A stretch of 64,000 nt of DNA from Vreelandella zhanjiangensis DSM 21076 (GCF_000377665.1 NZ_KB898647.1:375559-439558), one strand, 5' to 3'. Positions 37,567 to 46,461 are shown, counted from the first letter of the stretch. Numbers and translations are program-made. Notes: generated from the sequence alone by a model not told the origin.

Positions 37567-38373
37567 TTATGGTGAGAGCGCGCGACGTAGAAGCGTTGCC
37601 GTGCGCTCGATGCTGAGCACCATCAGGAGTAATCCCAGCCCAGGGAAAACGCCCAGCCACCAGTAGCCGCCGCTTAGGTAGCGCATGGCATCTGCCAGCA
37701 AAATGCCAATAGCCGGTTGGCTAGGGCTTAACCCAACGCCCAGAAACGTCAGTGCGGCCTCATGCAGAATCGCATGCGGAAACAGCAGTAGTGCGCCTAC
37801 CAGACAATGCGGCAGCGCATGGGGCAGGAAATGATGCAGCACGATAAAGCCCTGGGATTTGCCCAGCGCGCGTGAAATACCGATATAAGGTGCCTGACGC
37901 AGCTGCAGTAGCTCGGCGCGCAGCACCCGCGCGAGGCTGGGCCAGTGGGTGGTCGCCACTGCGATAATAACCGCATGCAGGCCGCCGCCAAGGGCAAAGG
38001 CGATTAGCAGTAATAAGATAAGATGAGGCACGCTAAGCAACGTATCGATTAATAGCTGTACCAGGGCATCCAGGCGGGGGGAGAGCATTGCCAGTATGGC
38101 AAGGCTTAGCGCAATGGCCGTTCCCAATAAGGCCGCCAGGCAACCCACCCAAAAGCTCAAGCCAAGCCCGGCAAGCGTGCGTGCCCAAAGCTCACGTCCC
38201 AGCGCATCGGTTCCCAGCCAGTGCGCAGTGCTTGGGGGGAGTAAGCGCGCATCAAACTGCATTTGCCCCGCCAGTTCCCCAGCCCACCAGTGGCTTGATA
38301 GCAGCGCTAACAAGGCTAGCGCCGCGATACTCGCGTACGCGATAGCCTGCAGGTGCGGCTGGATAGTCCTCAT
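37567..38373 (-). CDS. nikC: Nickel/peptide ABC transporter permease
   Basis: A 268-residue inner-membrane permease with about six helices. The N-terminal GTDALGRELWARTLAG (about residues 54-69) and the EAA loop HEAALTFLGVGLSPSQPAIG (about 205-225), which docks the ATPases, are both typical of the DppC/NikC group. Start overlaps the nikB stop by 4 bp (ATGA). Pairs with NikB to form the translocation pore. Confidence 0.88.
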   Translation of the reverse strand: MRTIQPHLQAIAYASIAALALLALLSSHWWAGELAGQMQFDARLLPPSTAHWLGTDALGRELWARTLAGLGLSFWVGCLAALLGTAIALSLAILAMLSPRLDALVQLLIDTLLSVPHLILLLLIAFALGGGLHAVIIAVATTHWPSLARVLRAELLQLRQAPYIGISRALGKSQGFIVLHHFLPHALPHCLVGALLLFPHAILHEAALTFLGVGLSPSQPAIGILLADAMRYLSGGYWWLGVFPGLGLLLMVLSIERTATLLRRALSP

Positions 38374-39350
38374 GCGTATTTCCGGCGCATGCGCGGATCA
38401 ATCAGATGGTAAAGACTGTCCGCCAGCATATTGCCCGAGCAAACAAATACCGCGGTAAATAGCGCAATGCCTAATAACAGCGGTACATCGCTACGTAGCC
38501 CGGCCTCTACTGTAGCCCGGCCGAGACCTGGATAGGCAAACACCTGCTCAATTAAAATCGATCCGCCGAATAGTTCACCCAGTGATGCCAGAGCCAATGT
38601 CAGTGCTGGCAAGCTTGCATGGCGTACGCCGTGTCGCCAGGCAATATCTAGCCGGCTGGCACCTTGGGCAAAGGCATGGGTGGCAATCTCTGAGCGCATT
38701 AGCGCGAGCATGCGCGTTCGGGTATGTAGGGTGATAGAGGCCGTGCCCAGCAGCGTCAGTGTAACAACCGGCAGAGCCAGGTGGTGGGCTCGCGTGAGAA
38801 GGCCTGTCTCACTACTTAGCACTCCTGTCGGTCCTGCGCAGCAAACCGGTGCCCAGCCTAAATACACAGAAAAAAACATAATGCTGAGAATGGCGAGCCA
38901 GAAGGTGGGCGTTGAGGCGGTAATGTAGGCGTAGGTACTAATCATCTTATCAAGCGGTGAGTGCTCTTTGGCCCCGGCAATAATACCCAGCGTGAAACCC
39001 AGCAGGATGGACAGTAGCCAGGCGCTGCCCAGTAATGCAATTGAGCGCTGGAACCGTTGGCTAATGACGTCACCTACTGGCTGGTTATATACATGGCTAA
39101 ACCCCAGATTGCCGCTGGCTAACTGTTGCAGCCAGCGGCCAAACTGTAGCGGGGCCGGGTCGTTAAACCCCCAGCGTTGAGCGATAAGTTCACGCTGCTC
39201 GGGGCTTACCTGGGCCATTTGCGGGCCAAGGTAGGCATCTACCGGGTCTACCGGGGAGGCCATCATAAGGCTAAAGGACACTGCGGCCACGCAGAGCAGC
39301 ACGAGCCCCAGGCGTAGCAGACGCCGTGCGATGGCTAGGCCTAATCGCAC
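38370..39350 (-). CDS. nikB: Nickel/peptide ABC transporter permease
   Basis: A 326-residue permease of the DppB/NikB group, six helices. The N-terminal DppB-type domain is followed by ASTPTFWLAILSIMFFSVYL (about residues 147-166) and the EAA-like loop GGSILIEQVFAYPGLGR (about 265-282). GTG start at 39350 overlaps the nikA stop by 10 bp. A CC pair in the loop WAPVCCAGPTG is unusual for the family. Confidence 0.88.
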   Translation of the reverse strand: MRLGLAIARRLLRLGLVLLCVAAVSFSLMMASPVDPVDAYLGPQMAQVSPEQRELIAQRWGFNDPAPLQFGRWLQQLASGNLGFSHVYNQPVGDVISQRFQRSIALLGSAWLLSILLGFTLGIIAGAKEHSPLDKMISTYAYITASTPTFWLAILSIMFFSVYLGWAPVCCAGPTGVLSSETGLLTRAHHLALPVVTLTLLGTASITLHTRTRMLALMRSEIATHAFAQGASRLDIAWRHGVRHASLPALTLALASLGELFGGSILIEQVFAYPGLGRATVEAGLRSDVPLLLGIALFTAVFVCSGNMLADSLYHLIDPRMRRKYA

Positions 39351-40930
39351 GTCCAGCGCCAGTCAAGCAGGTTAGCCGTCACGGGCCATCCATGGCCATG
39401 AGGGGCCACGCCTAATTCGCCTACATCCAGGCACTTGTCGGCGGCATAAACATGAGAAAGATTGACCATCCAGGCCCAGCTAACATCACCGCGGAAGCCG
39501 TAGCCGGTTTCGCCATCCCATTGGGCAGCCTGCCAGTGGTGATTGGCCTGTTCAGCGCTGGCAGCGGTTTGGGCGGCTTCCAGGTGGTTGTCGACCGTGG
39601 CGTTTGCGTAATAGCCGCTGTTATAAAAGCCGTTGCCCGCGTGCTGGCTATGATAAAGGTAATAAACCTCTTGGGGACTTTGGCTGCCAAACCCCATGAC
39701 TACTGCATCCTGATGCAGGGCTTGGCGCTGAATCTCGTCCCAGGAGCGTCCCGTGGGCTGCATTTGGATACCCAGAGGGCGTACCATTTCAGTGCTCACC
39801 TCTGCCAGTAGCTGCCGGGTACTATCACTCGATGGATAGGTCAGATGAAAGCGGGCTGGCTGGTCATCTTTATAGCGCAAGCCGTCGTCCCGGCGTTGCC
39901 AGCCAGCGGCCTCCAGAATGTCGGCGGCCTGATCAAGGTCTGGGGCATCGATGTGTTCATCAGTGTGGCTCCAGGGCAGACCATCCGCCGGGCCGAATGC
40001 CGGGCGGCCGTAACCATGTAGCGCCACATCCACAAGCGTTTGACGATCAAGCGCCAAATTTACTGCCTGACGAATGGCAAGGTCAGCGGTCACGTTATTA
40101 CCAATGAGGGCGCCGGAGGGCGCTCGGTCACCATTGGCAGGCTGCATGGGAAACATGATGCCCCGATTATCGACGCTTTGCATAACAACGGGCTGCATAT
40201 GCGAAGGCAGGTTGGCCGCTAGAGCAGGTGGTAGCGCAGCGATATCGACGCCGCCCGCATGAGCGGCGCTTAGCGTGGTATCTTCACTGGTAAATAGAAA
40301 AACCAGCTGGGCAAACGCAGGGGCCTGCCCGTAAAAGTAGGGGTTACGTTCGACAATAAGCTGTTCGCCTTCTTGCCACTCCACTAATTGGTAAGGGCCT
40401 GAGCCAACCGGATGCCGACCATAGTTATCCGTATAGCCGTTTTCGCGCTCAGCATGGGGCACAATGCCTAAAGTAAGGAGCTGATCGATAAACGTAATGC
40501 GCGGCTTGTGCAGGGTCAGTGTTACGGTGTGGTCATCAATCGCCGCGGCGGTTTTTAACGCGCTGAGGTCCGCTCGACCCCCGGATTGAGCCGCTTTATT
40601 AAAGGTAAACGCAACGTCTTCGGCGGTGAGCGCGGAACCATCTGAGAAGCGCGCATCGTCGCGCAGCGTAATGGTCCACGTAAGGCGGTCGGCTGAGAGT
40701 GACCATGCGGTTGCAAGTTCGGGCTGCAACGAAAGATTTGTGCCGCGCGTGAGCAGAGTCGATTGAAAAAGCGGATTGCCGTATTGTCCCCAGCCTAATA
40801 GCGGGTCAAAACCTTGCTCAGGTTCGCCGCCGATGGCAAGCACCAGCTGCTCTTTGGCACTGGCCGTGCTCATCATCAGGCTGCTGAGCAGCGCGCCGAG
40901 TAAAATAGCGCTATAGGTTGATTTACGCAT
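39341..40930 (-). CDS. nikA: Nickel-type ABC transporter periplasmic binding protein
   Basis: A 529-residue SBP_bac_5 protein with a Sec signal peptide (cleavage after STASA, about residue 25). The pattern SGPYQLVEWQEGEQL and ADRLTWTITLRDDARFSDG are family signatures. The C-terminus carries HGHGWPVTANLLDWRW, with two His that may take part in metal or metal-chelate binding, a tail seen in NikZ-like nickel binders. Specificity for nickel is supported mainly by the NikR operator 24 bp upstream of the ATG and the divergent nikR; a peptide or opine-metal complex is the alternative. Confidence 0.82.
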   Translation of the reverse strand: MRKSTYSAILLGALLSSLMMSTASAKEQLVLAIGGEPEQGFDPLLGWGQYGNPLFQSTLLTRGTNLSLQPELATAWSLSADRLTWTITLRDDARFSDGSALTAEDVAFTFNKAAQSGGRADLSALKTAAAIDDHTVTLTLHKPRITFIDQLLTLGIVPHAERENGYTDNYGRHPVGSGPYQLVEWQEGEQLIVERNPYFYGQAPAFAQLVFLFTSEDTTLSAAHAGGVDIAALPPALAANLPSHMQPVVMQSVDNRGIMFPMQPANGDRAPSGALIGNNVTADLAIRQAVNLALDRQTLVDVALHGYGRPAFGPADGLPWSHTDEHIDAPDLDQAADILEAAGWQRRDDGLRYKDDQPARFHLTYPSSDSTRQLLAEVSTEMVRPLGIQMQPTGRSWDEIQRQALHQDAVVMGFGSQSPQEVYYLYHSQHAGNGFYNSGYYANATVDNHLEAAQTAASAEQANHHWQAAQWDGETGYGFRGDVSWAWMVNLSHVYAADKCLDVGELGVAPHGHGWPVTANLLDWRWTCD

Positions 40931-40953
40931 TGCGAGAGCCCGCTTGGAAAAGA

Positions 40954-40981
40954 GTATGATGTTTTTACAATAACATCATAC
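40954..40981. promoter_or_regulatory. NikR operator between nikA and nikR
   Basis: Perfect GTATGA (40954-40959), 16-bp spacer, TCATAC (40976-40981), identical in arm and spacing to the NikR consensus. It lies 24 bp from nikA and 51 bp from nikR start codons, so Ni-NikR bound here could repress both directions. Confidence 0.95.
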
Positions 40982-41031
40982 TTGGCTCGTCAAAAGCGGA
41001 TAGCTGAAAGCCACGATCAGGGAGAAGATAT

Positions 41032-41433
41032 ATGCAACGCGTCACAATAACGCTGGATGAAGAGTTGCTAGAAGAGGTCGATGCGTTAATGCACGCGCGT
41101 GGCTATCAGAACCGCTCGGAAGCCATTCGCGATTTAACGCGTAGCGGTCTTAAGCAGGTGAACGAGGAGGCCGTGCCTGAGGCGCTCTGCATGGGGGCGC
41201 TTGTTTACGTTTATGACCACGCGGCGCGGGATCTTTCAAAGCGCTTAACGCGTCACTCTCACGATCATCACGACCTTACGCTTTCGACACTGCATGTGCA
41301 TATTGATCACGATAGCTGTCTGGAAGTCGCTTTATTAAAAGGGCAGGGGCGTGAGCTCAAGCAGTTTGCAGATGAAGTCACTTCATCGCGCAGCGTGCGC
41401 CATGGCCAACTGGTGCTGATTCCTGAGGCTTAA
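41032..41433 (+). CDS. nikR: Nickel-responsive regulator NikR
   Basis: A 133-residue ribbon-helix-helix repressor. RHH domain: MQRVTITLDEELLEEVDALM and NRSEAIRDLTRSGL (residues 1-45). The ACT-like metal domain has the high-affinity Ni ligands His in the HSHDHHD segment (about 76-82), His/His in LHVHIDHDSC (about 88-97) and the Cys at its end. Unlike E. coli, where nikR follows nikABCDE, here it is divergent with a shared operator. Confidence 0.96.
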   Translation: MQRVTITLDEELLEEVDALMHARGYQNRSEAIRDLTRSGLKQVNEEAVPEALCMGALVYVYDHAARDLSKRLTRHSHDHHDLTLSTLHVHIDHDSCLEVALLKGQGRELKQFADEVTSSRSVRHGQLVLIPEA

Positions 41434-41462
41434 GGGCTCACCGCATAATGAACATTCACAAA

Positions 41463-41486
41463 AAAGGCGGCCCGCGGGCCGCCTTT
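41463..41486. terminator. Bidirectional terminator between nikR and slyD
   Basis: Perfect 24-bp palindrome with arms AAAGGCGGCCCG and CGGGCCGCCTTT, flanked by A5 on the left and TTTCTT on the right. Confidence 0.85.
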
Positions 41487-41505
41487 CTTCAGCAAACGTA
41501 AGCAA

Positions 41506-41988
41506 TTAGTGCTCAACGCCGCCTTCACCGTGCACGTGGCCATGCTCGGTTTCTTCTTGGCTTGCTTCACGAACGGACGCAATCTCAACATCAAAGTTAA
41601 GGTGCACGCCGGCCAGAGGATGGTTGCCATCAACGATAACGGTGTCGCCTTCGATGTTCTTAACGGTCACCATCAGCGGGCCACCTTGAGTCTGGGCTTG
41701 GAACTGCATGCCCGGCTCAATGTTTTCAACGCCCTGGAAAGCATCACGCGGTACTTCTTGTACCAGCTGTTCTTGAACTTCGCCGTAACCTTCTTCCGGA
41801 GTTACTTTGACGTTCAGCTTGTCACCCGCTGCGCGGCCTTCAAGCTCTTTCTCCAGACCCGGGATAATGTTGCCCGCGCCATGAAGATACGTCAGAGGCT
41901 CACGGCCTTCGGAACTGTCTAGCACTTCACCTGTATCATTAGTCAGGGTGTAGTGAAACGCGACAACCGAGTTTTGCGCAATTTGCAT
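41506..41988 (-). CDS. slyD: FKBP-type peptidyl-prolyl isomerase SlyD
   Basis: A 160-residue cytoplasmic prolyl isomerase and chaperone. FKBP core has YTLTNDTGEVLDSSEGREPL and GAGNIIPGLEKELEGRAAGD, the IF insert follows (about residues 70-120), and NHPLAGVHLNFDVEI returns to the FKBP domain. The tail EHGHVHGEGGVEH keeps four His but no Cys and is shorter than in E. coli SlyD (196 residues), so nickel capacity is probably lower. ATG at 41988 has AAAGG upstream; an in-frame extension upstream is not conserved. Convergent with nikR. Confidence 0.93.
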   Translation of the reverse strand: MQIAQNSVVAFHYTLTNDTGEVLDSSEGREPLTYLHGAGNIIPGLEKELEGRAAGDKLNVKVTPEEGYGEVQEQLVQEVPRDAFQGVENIEPGMQFQAQTQGGPLMVTVKNIEGDTVIVDGNHPLAGVHLNFDVEIASVREASQEETEHGHVHGEGGVEH

Positions 41989-42171
41989 TGAATAGCCTTT
42001 CGGTGAGTGCATGTCCCAACATGGTAACGCGTGAGACACGGCTTGTCAGGGGGGTAAACCAGGTTTTTACGCTCACCCGACCATCACGGTATTGCGCCAC
42101 ACGGTGACCGGGGATACCCTAAGCCAACAACTTTTGGCCTTTTTTTGAAATTCCATTCACCGGAGTTTGCT

Positions 42172-42450
42172 ATGACGACTTTCCTTATCTGGCTTATCGC
42201 CTTTGGCGTAATTGCCTATTTTGTCAATGAGAAATGGAACAGCGGCGCCAGCCAAGGGCTGGATAAAATGCTGCCCAGCGTAATGAAAAGCCACGGCTCA
42301 AACCGCTATTTATGGGTAGGCACACTGGCTGTATTAGGTGCAACTACGCTGGTGCGCCCAGTAGAGGTTCTTCTGGTAGCTATCCTGCTGGTGCTCGTTG
42401 GTCTGGTCATCATGAAGCTTGCCGAGTGGGCGAGCAGTATGTCGCACTGA
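42172..42450 (+). CDS. Small inner-membrane protein, unknown function
   Basis: 92 residues. One N-terminal helix (FLIWLIAFGVIAYFV), an amphipathic middle with Ser/Lys, and two tightly packed C-terminal helices (WVGTLAVLGATTLV and VLLVAILLVLVGLVIMKL). The ATG at 42172 with GGAG upstream is preferred to an ATG 27 bp earlier. I do not recognise a family. A strong terminator follows, so it is a monocistronic, probably real gene. Confidence 0.65.
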   Translation: MTTFLIWLIAFGVIAYFVNEKWNSGASQGLDKMLPSVMKSHGSNRYLWVGTLAVLGATTLVRPVEVLLVAILLVLVGLVIMKLAEWASSMSH

Positions 42451-42471
42451 TTGATCACCACGCTTAAATAA

Positions 42472-42507
42472 AAGCGCCCGACCATTCAAAAAATGGTCGG
42501 GCGTTTT
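42472..42507 (+). terminator. Terminator after the small membrane protein
   Basis: Arms CGCCCGACCATT (42475-42486) and AATGGTCGGGCG (42492-42503) with A-rich loop, followed by TTTTT. Confidence 0.92.
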
Positions 42508-42611
42508 TGTATAGCGGTTAACAACGTATCTAAGCGACTGCGGTAGTGCGTAAAGATGTCAATCTGCTCACTGCCCGCCATCACTAACGATAATGGGCGA
42601 GTGGCAAATGA

Positions 42612-43079
42612 TTAGTAAGGCGCAACGCTAAGGTTACCACCGCTACCGATCAGACGTACTCGTTGGCCTGCCTGATACTGATGGTCAGCCCGCTGAACAA
42701 CGACTACATCGGTACCGTCATCGCGACGAATTTCCATTTCCAGGGCGGCAACGCGGTTAGCGCGATCTTCAGCTGCTGAACCGGCAACGGAACCACCTAG
42801 AGCACCGGCAACAGTGGCTAGCTGACGACCAGAGCCACCGCCCACCTGGCTACCTAAAAGGCCACCGATAATGGCACCGCCGCCAGTACCTAACAGGCCC
42901 CCAGCACGGCTATCGGCCTGAATCTGTACTGGACGAATGGCAACAATCGTACCGTAAGCAACGCTTTGGCCTGTCTGTGCTTGGTTGCCGCGGTATACAT
43001 CGCCTGAATAAGGTGAAGTGTTAGCACACCCAGCTAAGGTCAGGATGCTTAATGCAGCAACAGGTAGTAAACGTTTCAT
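42612..43079 (-). CDS. Glycine-zipper lipoprotein (SlyB/Pcp-like)
   Basis: A 155-residue lipoprotein. Signal MKRLLPVAALSILTLAGC lipidates Cys18. A YGTIVAIRPVQIQ strand is followed by the glycine-zipper 2TM segment (about residues 58-100; GGGAIIGGLLGSQVGGGSGR then AGALGGSVAGSAA). The C-terminal V-V-V-Q strands close a small beta domain, as in SlyB/PcpL. GGAGG precedes the ATG at 43079. Outer-membrane integrity role is family knowledge, not shown here. Confidence 0.88.
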   Translation of the reverse strand: MKRLLPVAALSILTLAGCANTSPYSGDVYRGNQAQTGQSVAYGTIVAIRPVQIQADSRAGGLLGTGGGAIIGGLLGSQVGGGSGRQLATVAGALGGSVAGSAAEDRANRVAALEMEIRRDDGTDVVVVQRADHQYQAGQRVRLIGSGGNLSVAPY

Positions 43080-43250
43080 TAAAACCTCCAAGGTGTTGCA
43101 GCTCAAATGGCAATATCAAGGTACTTCAATTATGAAACAGTGTTCGTTAAAAGATAACTGAAGCTATTGGCTTTGACCACTGATCATTCAAAAAGATCAT
43201 AAATCTCAGTGTAGACAGTGAATAAGAAAACAGTGTGCAGATATAACGAT

Positions 43251-43283
43251 AAAAAAACCAGGAGCCTTAAGGGCTCCTGGTTT
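43251..43283 (-). terminator. aceA terminator
   Basis: Arms AAACCAGGAGCC (43255-43266) and GGCTCCTGGTTT (43272-43283). On the minus strand a T7 run follows. It lies 36 bp after the aceA stop. Confidence 0.9.
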
Positions 43284-43318
43284 GCAGGGCTTTCAACGAA
43301 TGAGGATGGTAAAACTAA

Positions 43319-44917
43319 TTAACCAAACTGGTTCATCGTATTATCTTTGCCGCCGGCTTTAAGCGCGGCATCGCCGTGGAAGAATTCCTTATGGTCATCG
43401 CCAATATTGGAACCCGCCATGTCCTGGTGTTTTACCGTGGCAATTCCTTGGCGAATCTCTTCACGCTGAACGCCTTTTACGTAGGCAAGCATACCTTCCT
43501 TGCCGAAATAGCCCTTGGCCAGCGTATCGGTGGAGAGCGCGGCGGTGTGGTAGGTGGGTAGGGTAATCAGGTGATGGAAAATACCCGCTTCTCGAGAGGA
43601 GTCGCGCTGGAAATTACGCGTCCATTCATCTGCCAGCTGGCCAAGCTCGGTATCGTCGTACTCAACACTCATCAGCTTGTCGCGCTGGTAGGCGGAAACA
43701 TCCTTGCCGTCTTTCTCCCAGGCGTCGAATACCTGTTGACGGAAGTTGAGCGTCCAGTTGAACGAGGGCGAGTTGTTGTAAACCAGTTTGGCATCCGGCA
43801 CAACGTCACGAATACGGTTGACCATACTGGCAATTTGGCCAACGTGAGGTTTTTCAGTTTCGATCCATAAAAGATCGGCGCCATTTTGCAAACTGGTGAT
43901 GCAGTCAAGAATGACGCGGTCTTCGCCTGACCCCGGTTTAAACTGGTAAAGGCCGGATGGCAAACGTTTGGGTTTTACCAGTTGACCATTTTGTTTGATC
44001 ACCACATCGCCATTATTGATATCGGCGGCGTTCTCAATAACGTCGCCATCCAGAAAGCTGTTGTACTGATCGCCAAGATCCCCGGGCTCGTGGGTAACGG
44101 CAATCTTCTGCGTCAGACCTGCGCCTAAAGAATCGGTGCGTGCCACAATCACCCCGTCGTCTACGCCGAGCTCTAGAAATGCATAGCGAACGGCATTGAT
44201 CTTGGCCAAAAAGTCCTCGTGAGGAACGGTTACTTTGCCGTCCTGATGGCCGCACTGCTTCTCATCGGAGACCTGGTTTTCCAGCTGAATGCAGCAGGCA
44301 CCTGCCTGAATAAACTTCTTGGCCAGCAGATAAGTCGCTTCTGCGTTGCCAAACCCCGCATCGATATCGGCAATGATCGGCACAATATGGGTTTCATAAT
44401 TATCGATGCTGCTAATGATTTCCTGCTCTTTGGTTCTGTCGCCGGCGGCTTTGGCGTCGTCCAAGGCACGGAAAAGATGGTTGAGTTCCCAGGAATCGGC
44501 CTGTTTTAAAAAGGTATATAGCTCCTCAATCAGGTTGGCGACCGAGGTTTTCTCATGCATGGACTGGTCGGGCAGAGGGCCAAACTCAGAGCGCAGTGCG
44601 GCCACCATCCAGCCGGAAAGGTACAGGTAGCTGCGCTTGGTGGTGCCGAAGTGCTTTTTAATCGAGATCAGTTTCTGTTGACCAATAAAGCCGTGCCAGC
44701 AACCCAGCGACTGCGTGTACTGCGAAGTGTCTGCGTCGTAGGCGGCCATATCGTTACGCATGATCTTGGCGGTGTAGCGGGCGATGTCGAGGCCTGTATG
44801 AAAGCGGTTCTGAGTACGCATGCGGGCAGCGTATTCAGGCTTGATGGCATCCCACTTGCCGCGCTGGGCTTCGCGCAATTGAGCCATGGCTTTAATATCG
44901 TTAAGCAATCCAGTCAT
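43319..44917 (-). CDS. aceA: Isocitrate lyase, large (Pseudomonas-type) form
   Basis: A 532-residue enzyme splitting isocitrate to succinate and glyoxylate, the first glyoxylate-shunt step. Catalytic loop is SDEKQCGHQDGK (KQCGH in place of the KKCGH of E. coli), with GCWHGFIGQQ at the N-terminus and YNNSPSFNWTLNF at the substrate site. Length and KQCGH place it in the long-form subfamily of P. aeruginosa (531 residues). ATG at 44917 with GGAG upstream. Malate synthase is not in the window. A palindrome and a direct repeat lie upstream (see 45066-45133). Confidence 0.96.
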   Translation of the reverse strand: MTGLLNDIKAMAQLREAQRGKWDAIKPEYAARMRTQNRFHTGLDIARYTAKIMRNDMAAYDADTSQYTQSLGCWHGFIGQQKLISIKKHFGTTKRSYLYLSGWMVAALRSEFGPLPDQSMHEKTSVANLIEELYTFLKQADSWELNHLFRALDDAKAAGDRTKEQEIISSIDNYETHIVPIIADIDAGFGNAEATYLLAKKFIQAGACCIQLENQVSDEKQCGHQDGKVTVPHEDFLAKINAVRYAFLELGVDDGVIVARTDSLGAGLTQKIAVTHEPGDLGDQYNSFLDGDVIENAADINNGDVVIKQNGQLVKPKRLPSGLYQFKPGSGEDRVILDCITSLQNGADLLWIETEKPHVGQIASMVNRIRDVVPDAKLVYNNSPSFNWTLNFRQQVFDAWEKDGKDVSAYQRDKLMSVEYDDTELGQLADEWTRNFQRDSSREAGIFHHLITLPTYHTAALSTDTLAKGYFGKEGMLAYVKGVQREEIRQGIATVKHQDMAGSNIGDDHKEFFHGDAALKAGGKDNTMNQFG

Positions 44918-45113
44918 GAGTAATTTCTCCAGGGTCGTATGAGCACTTCGCAAGTTGTTTTATCGCTGTGCTGCGCTTGCGAAAACGTTTCCAGCTGTTT
45001 ACCGGCAAAGGCCGATGGCCAGTGGATAGCTGGGCAGGCTTGATAGCGCTGCAGTGCAATAACTATTGACGACAATGGAGCATCCAACAATTGACACTTG
45101 GGGGCAGGCGGGG

Positions 45114-45130
45114 TTGTAACTTGACGACAA
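45114..45130. promoter_or_regulatory. Candidate RpiR-family (HexR/RccR-like) operator upstream of aceA
   Basis: The 17-bp site TTGTAACTTGACGACAA has TTGT/ACAA ends in inverted orientation like HexR/RccR sites. The right half plus flank recurs 55 bp nearer aceA at 45066-45078. RccR controls aceA in Pseudomonas; binding here is inferred from pattern only. Confidence 0.35.
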
Positions 45131-45191
45131 TGGGTTAGCAAAACGCCGCGTTTATGTAGTCGTTTTTTGTCAGTAAGGTAAACCTAAGACG

Positions 45192-45220
45192 AAAAAAGCG
45201 CCGCTTTGGGGCGGCGCTTT
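45192..45220 (-). terminator. Operon terminator after roxA
   Basis: Arms AAAGCGCCGC (45195-45204) and GCGGCGCTTT (45211-45220). T run on the minus strand from 45197 down to 45192. It ends the rluE-to-roxA operon. Confidence 0.88.
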
Positions 45221-45252
45221 GACACATTCAATCGCGGGGTCGATAAATAGGG

Positions 45253-46431
45253 CTACTCTTCTTCGTCTTCACCCATAAAGCCCAGGTTACCCGCGTTAAC
45301 CAGCTGAGTGAGCAGCGGTGCAGCTCCTTCAAGCTCCAGTACGTCTTCGTACATGGGGGCCGGGTTAGCCAGGCGTTTTGCCAGTGCTTCTGAGCATATG
45401 TGGGAATCTCCATCGACAAACAGCGTGACGCTGCCTGCGTCCTTGCGCCAGGCAAAACGCGAGCCGGGCATATGCAGGAGCGGCTCGCCTTCCTGTAGAT
45501 GTGCCGCCAGCGCCGCTTCATCCATCGGTTCTTCAAGCGGAGCGATTTGATCGACGTATTTAGGCTGAGTCATTACCCGGCCAAACCACTGAGCGATTTG
45601 CGCGGGGTTATCAAGCGTTTTCAGCATGAATTGGCGCATGCGCTCGACAGCTGCGTCGTCCAGCTCACCGATCTGGCTGGCAGGCGCCATGCCCGCATCG
45701 CTATAGCGTTGCGAGGCGGGTAGCTGTTCGCCCAGGTAGTCGGCGTAAGAGGTAATGGACTCGTCGGCAGACGGCGCCCGAAAGCCGACTGAAATGGTCA
45801 TGCAGTCATCCGTCTGGCTGACACCGTGGTGTGCCCAACCTGGGGGTAGATAAAGCATATCGCCCGGTGCCAGCGTCCAGTCAGAATCCGGCTCGACTTC
45901 AAAGGTTTCCAAAATACGCAGGTCAACACCCTGGATGATGGGCGCATCTTCTGCCTGCTTGCCACCCAGCTGCCAGCGACGGTGACCGCTGGCCTGTAGT
46001 AAAAAGACATCGTATTGATCGACATGCGGACCCACGCTGCCACCGGGAGGCGCGTAGCTGATCATGATATCGTCTAATCGCCAGCGGGGCAGAAAGTCGA
46101 ATTCATCCATCAGCGCCGCAACAGACGGTACGTAATGATCAGCCGCTTGAACCAAAAGACTCCAGTGGTCTTCAGGCAGACGCTCAAACGTTGCGTCATC
46201 GAAGGGGCCGTGGGACACCTGCCAGGCGCCCTCCGGGCCTTCTTCTTCTACCAGGCGCGCTTCCACGCCCGGCTCGCAGGCAAGGCCAGCAAGCTCATCG
46301 GGGTCAATTGGGCTGATGAAGTCGGGGATAGCGCCACGAATCAGCAGCGGTTTCTGTTGCCAGTAGTGGGCCAAGAATTCTGCCGGTGTTAAATCACCCA
46401 GCAGGGTGAGTGGCTTATCGTGTTGGCTCAT
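45253..46431 (-). CDS. roxA: Ribosomal protein uL16 3-hydroxylase (RoxA/YcfD, JmjC-type)
   Basis: A 392-residue Fe(II)/2-oxoglutarate oxygenase. The cupin/JmjC fold has the metal triad in GGSVGPHVDQYDVFLLQ (H-x-D) and GWAHHGVSQ (His), with RRWQLGG in between. The C-terminal half (about 230-390) matches the dimerisation and winged-helix region of YcfD, which hydroxylates Arg81 of ribosomal protein L16. AGGA precedes the ATG. It is the last gene of the leftward operon, 30 bp after purB. Confidence 0.92.
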   Translation of the reverse strand: MSQHDKPLTLLGDLTPAEFLAHYWQQKPLLIRGAIPDFISPIDPDELAGLACEPGVEARLVEEEGPEGAWQVSHGPFDDATFERLPEDHWSLLVQAADHYVPSVAALMDEFDFLPRWRLDDIMISYAPPGGSVGPHVDQYDVFLLQASGHRRWQLGGKQAEDAPIIQGVDLRILETFEVEPDSDWTLAPGDMLYLPPGWAHHGVSQTDDCMTISVGFRAPSADESITSYADYLGEQLPASQRYSDAGMAPASQIGELDDAAVERMRQFMLKTLDNPAQIAQWFGRVMTQPKYVDQIAPLEEPMDEAALAAHLQEGEPLLHMPGSRFAWRKDAGSVTLFVDGDSHICSEALAKRLANPAPMYEDVLELEGAAPLLTQLVNAGNLGFMGEDEEE

Positions 46432-46461
46432 AGCGGTATCCTAGGTAAGTGGTCGCAGCGC

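Larger units (their letters stand above)
44918..45252. other. aceA upstream region
   Basis: 335 bp with no gene. It holds the aceA leader, a 13-bp direct repeat TTGACGACAATGG at 45066-45078 and 45121-45133, the imperfect palindrome TTGTAACTTGACGACAA at 45114-45130, and the roxA terminator at 45192-45220. Confidence 0.6.
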
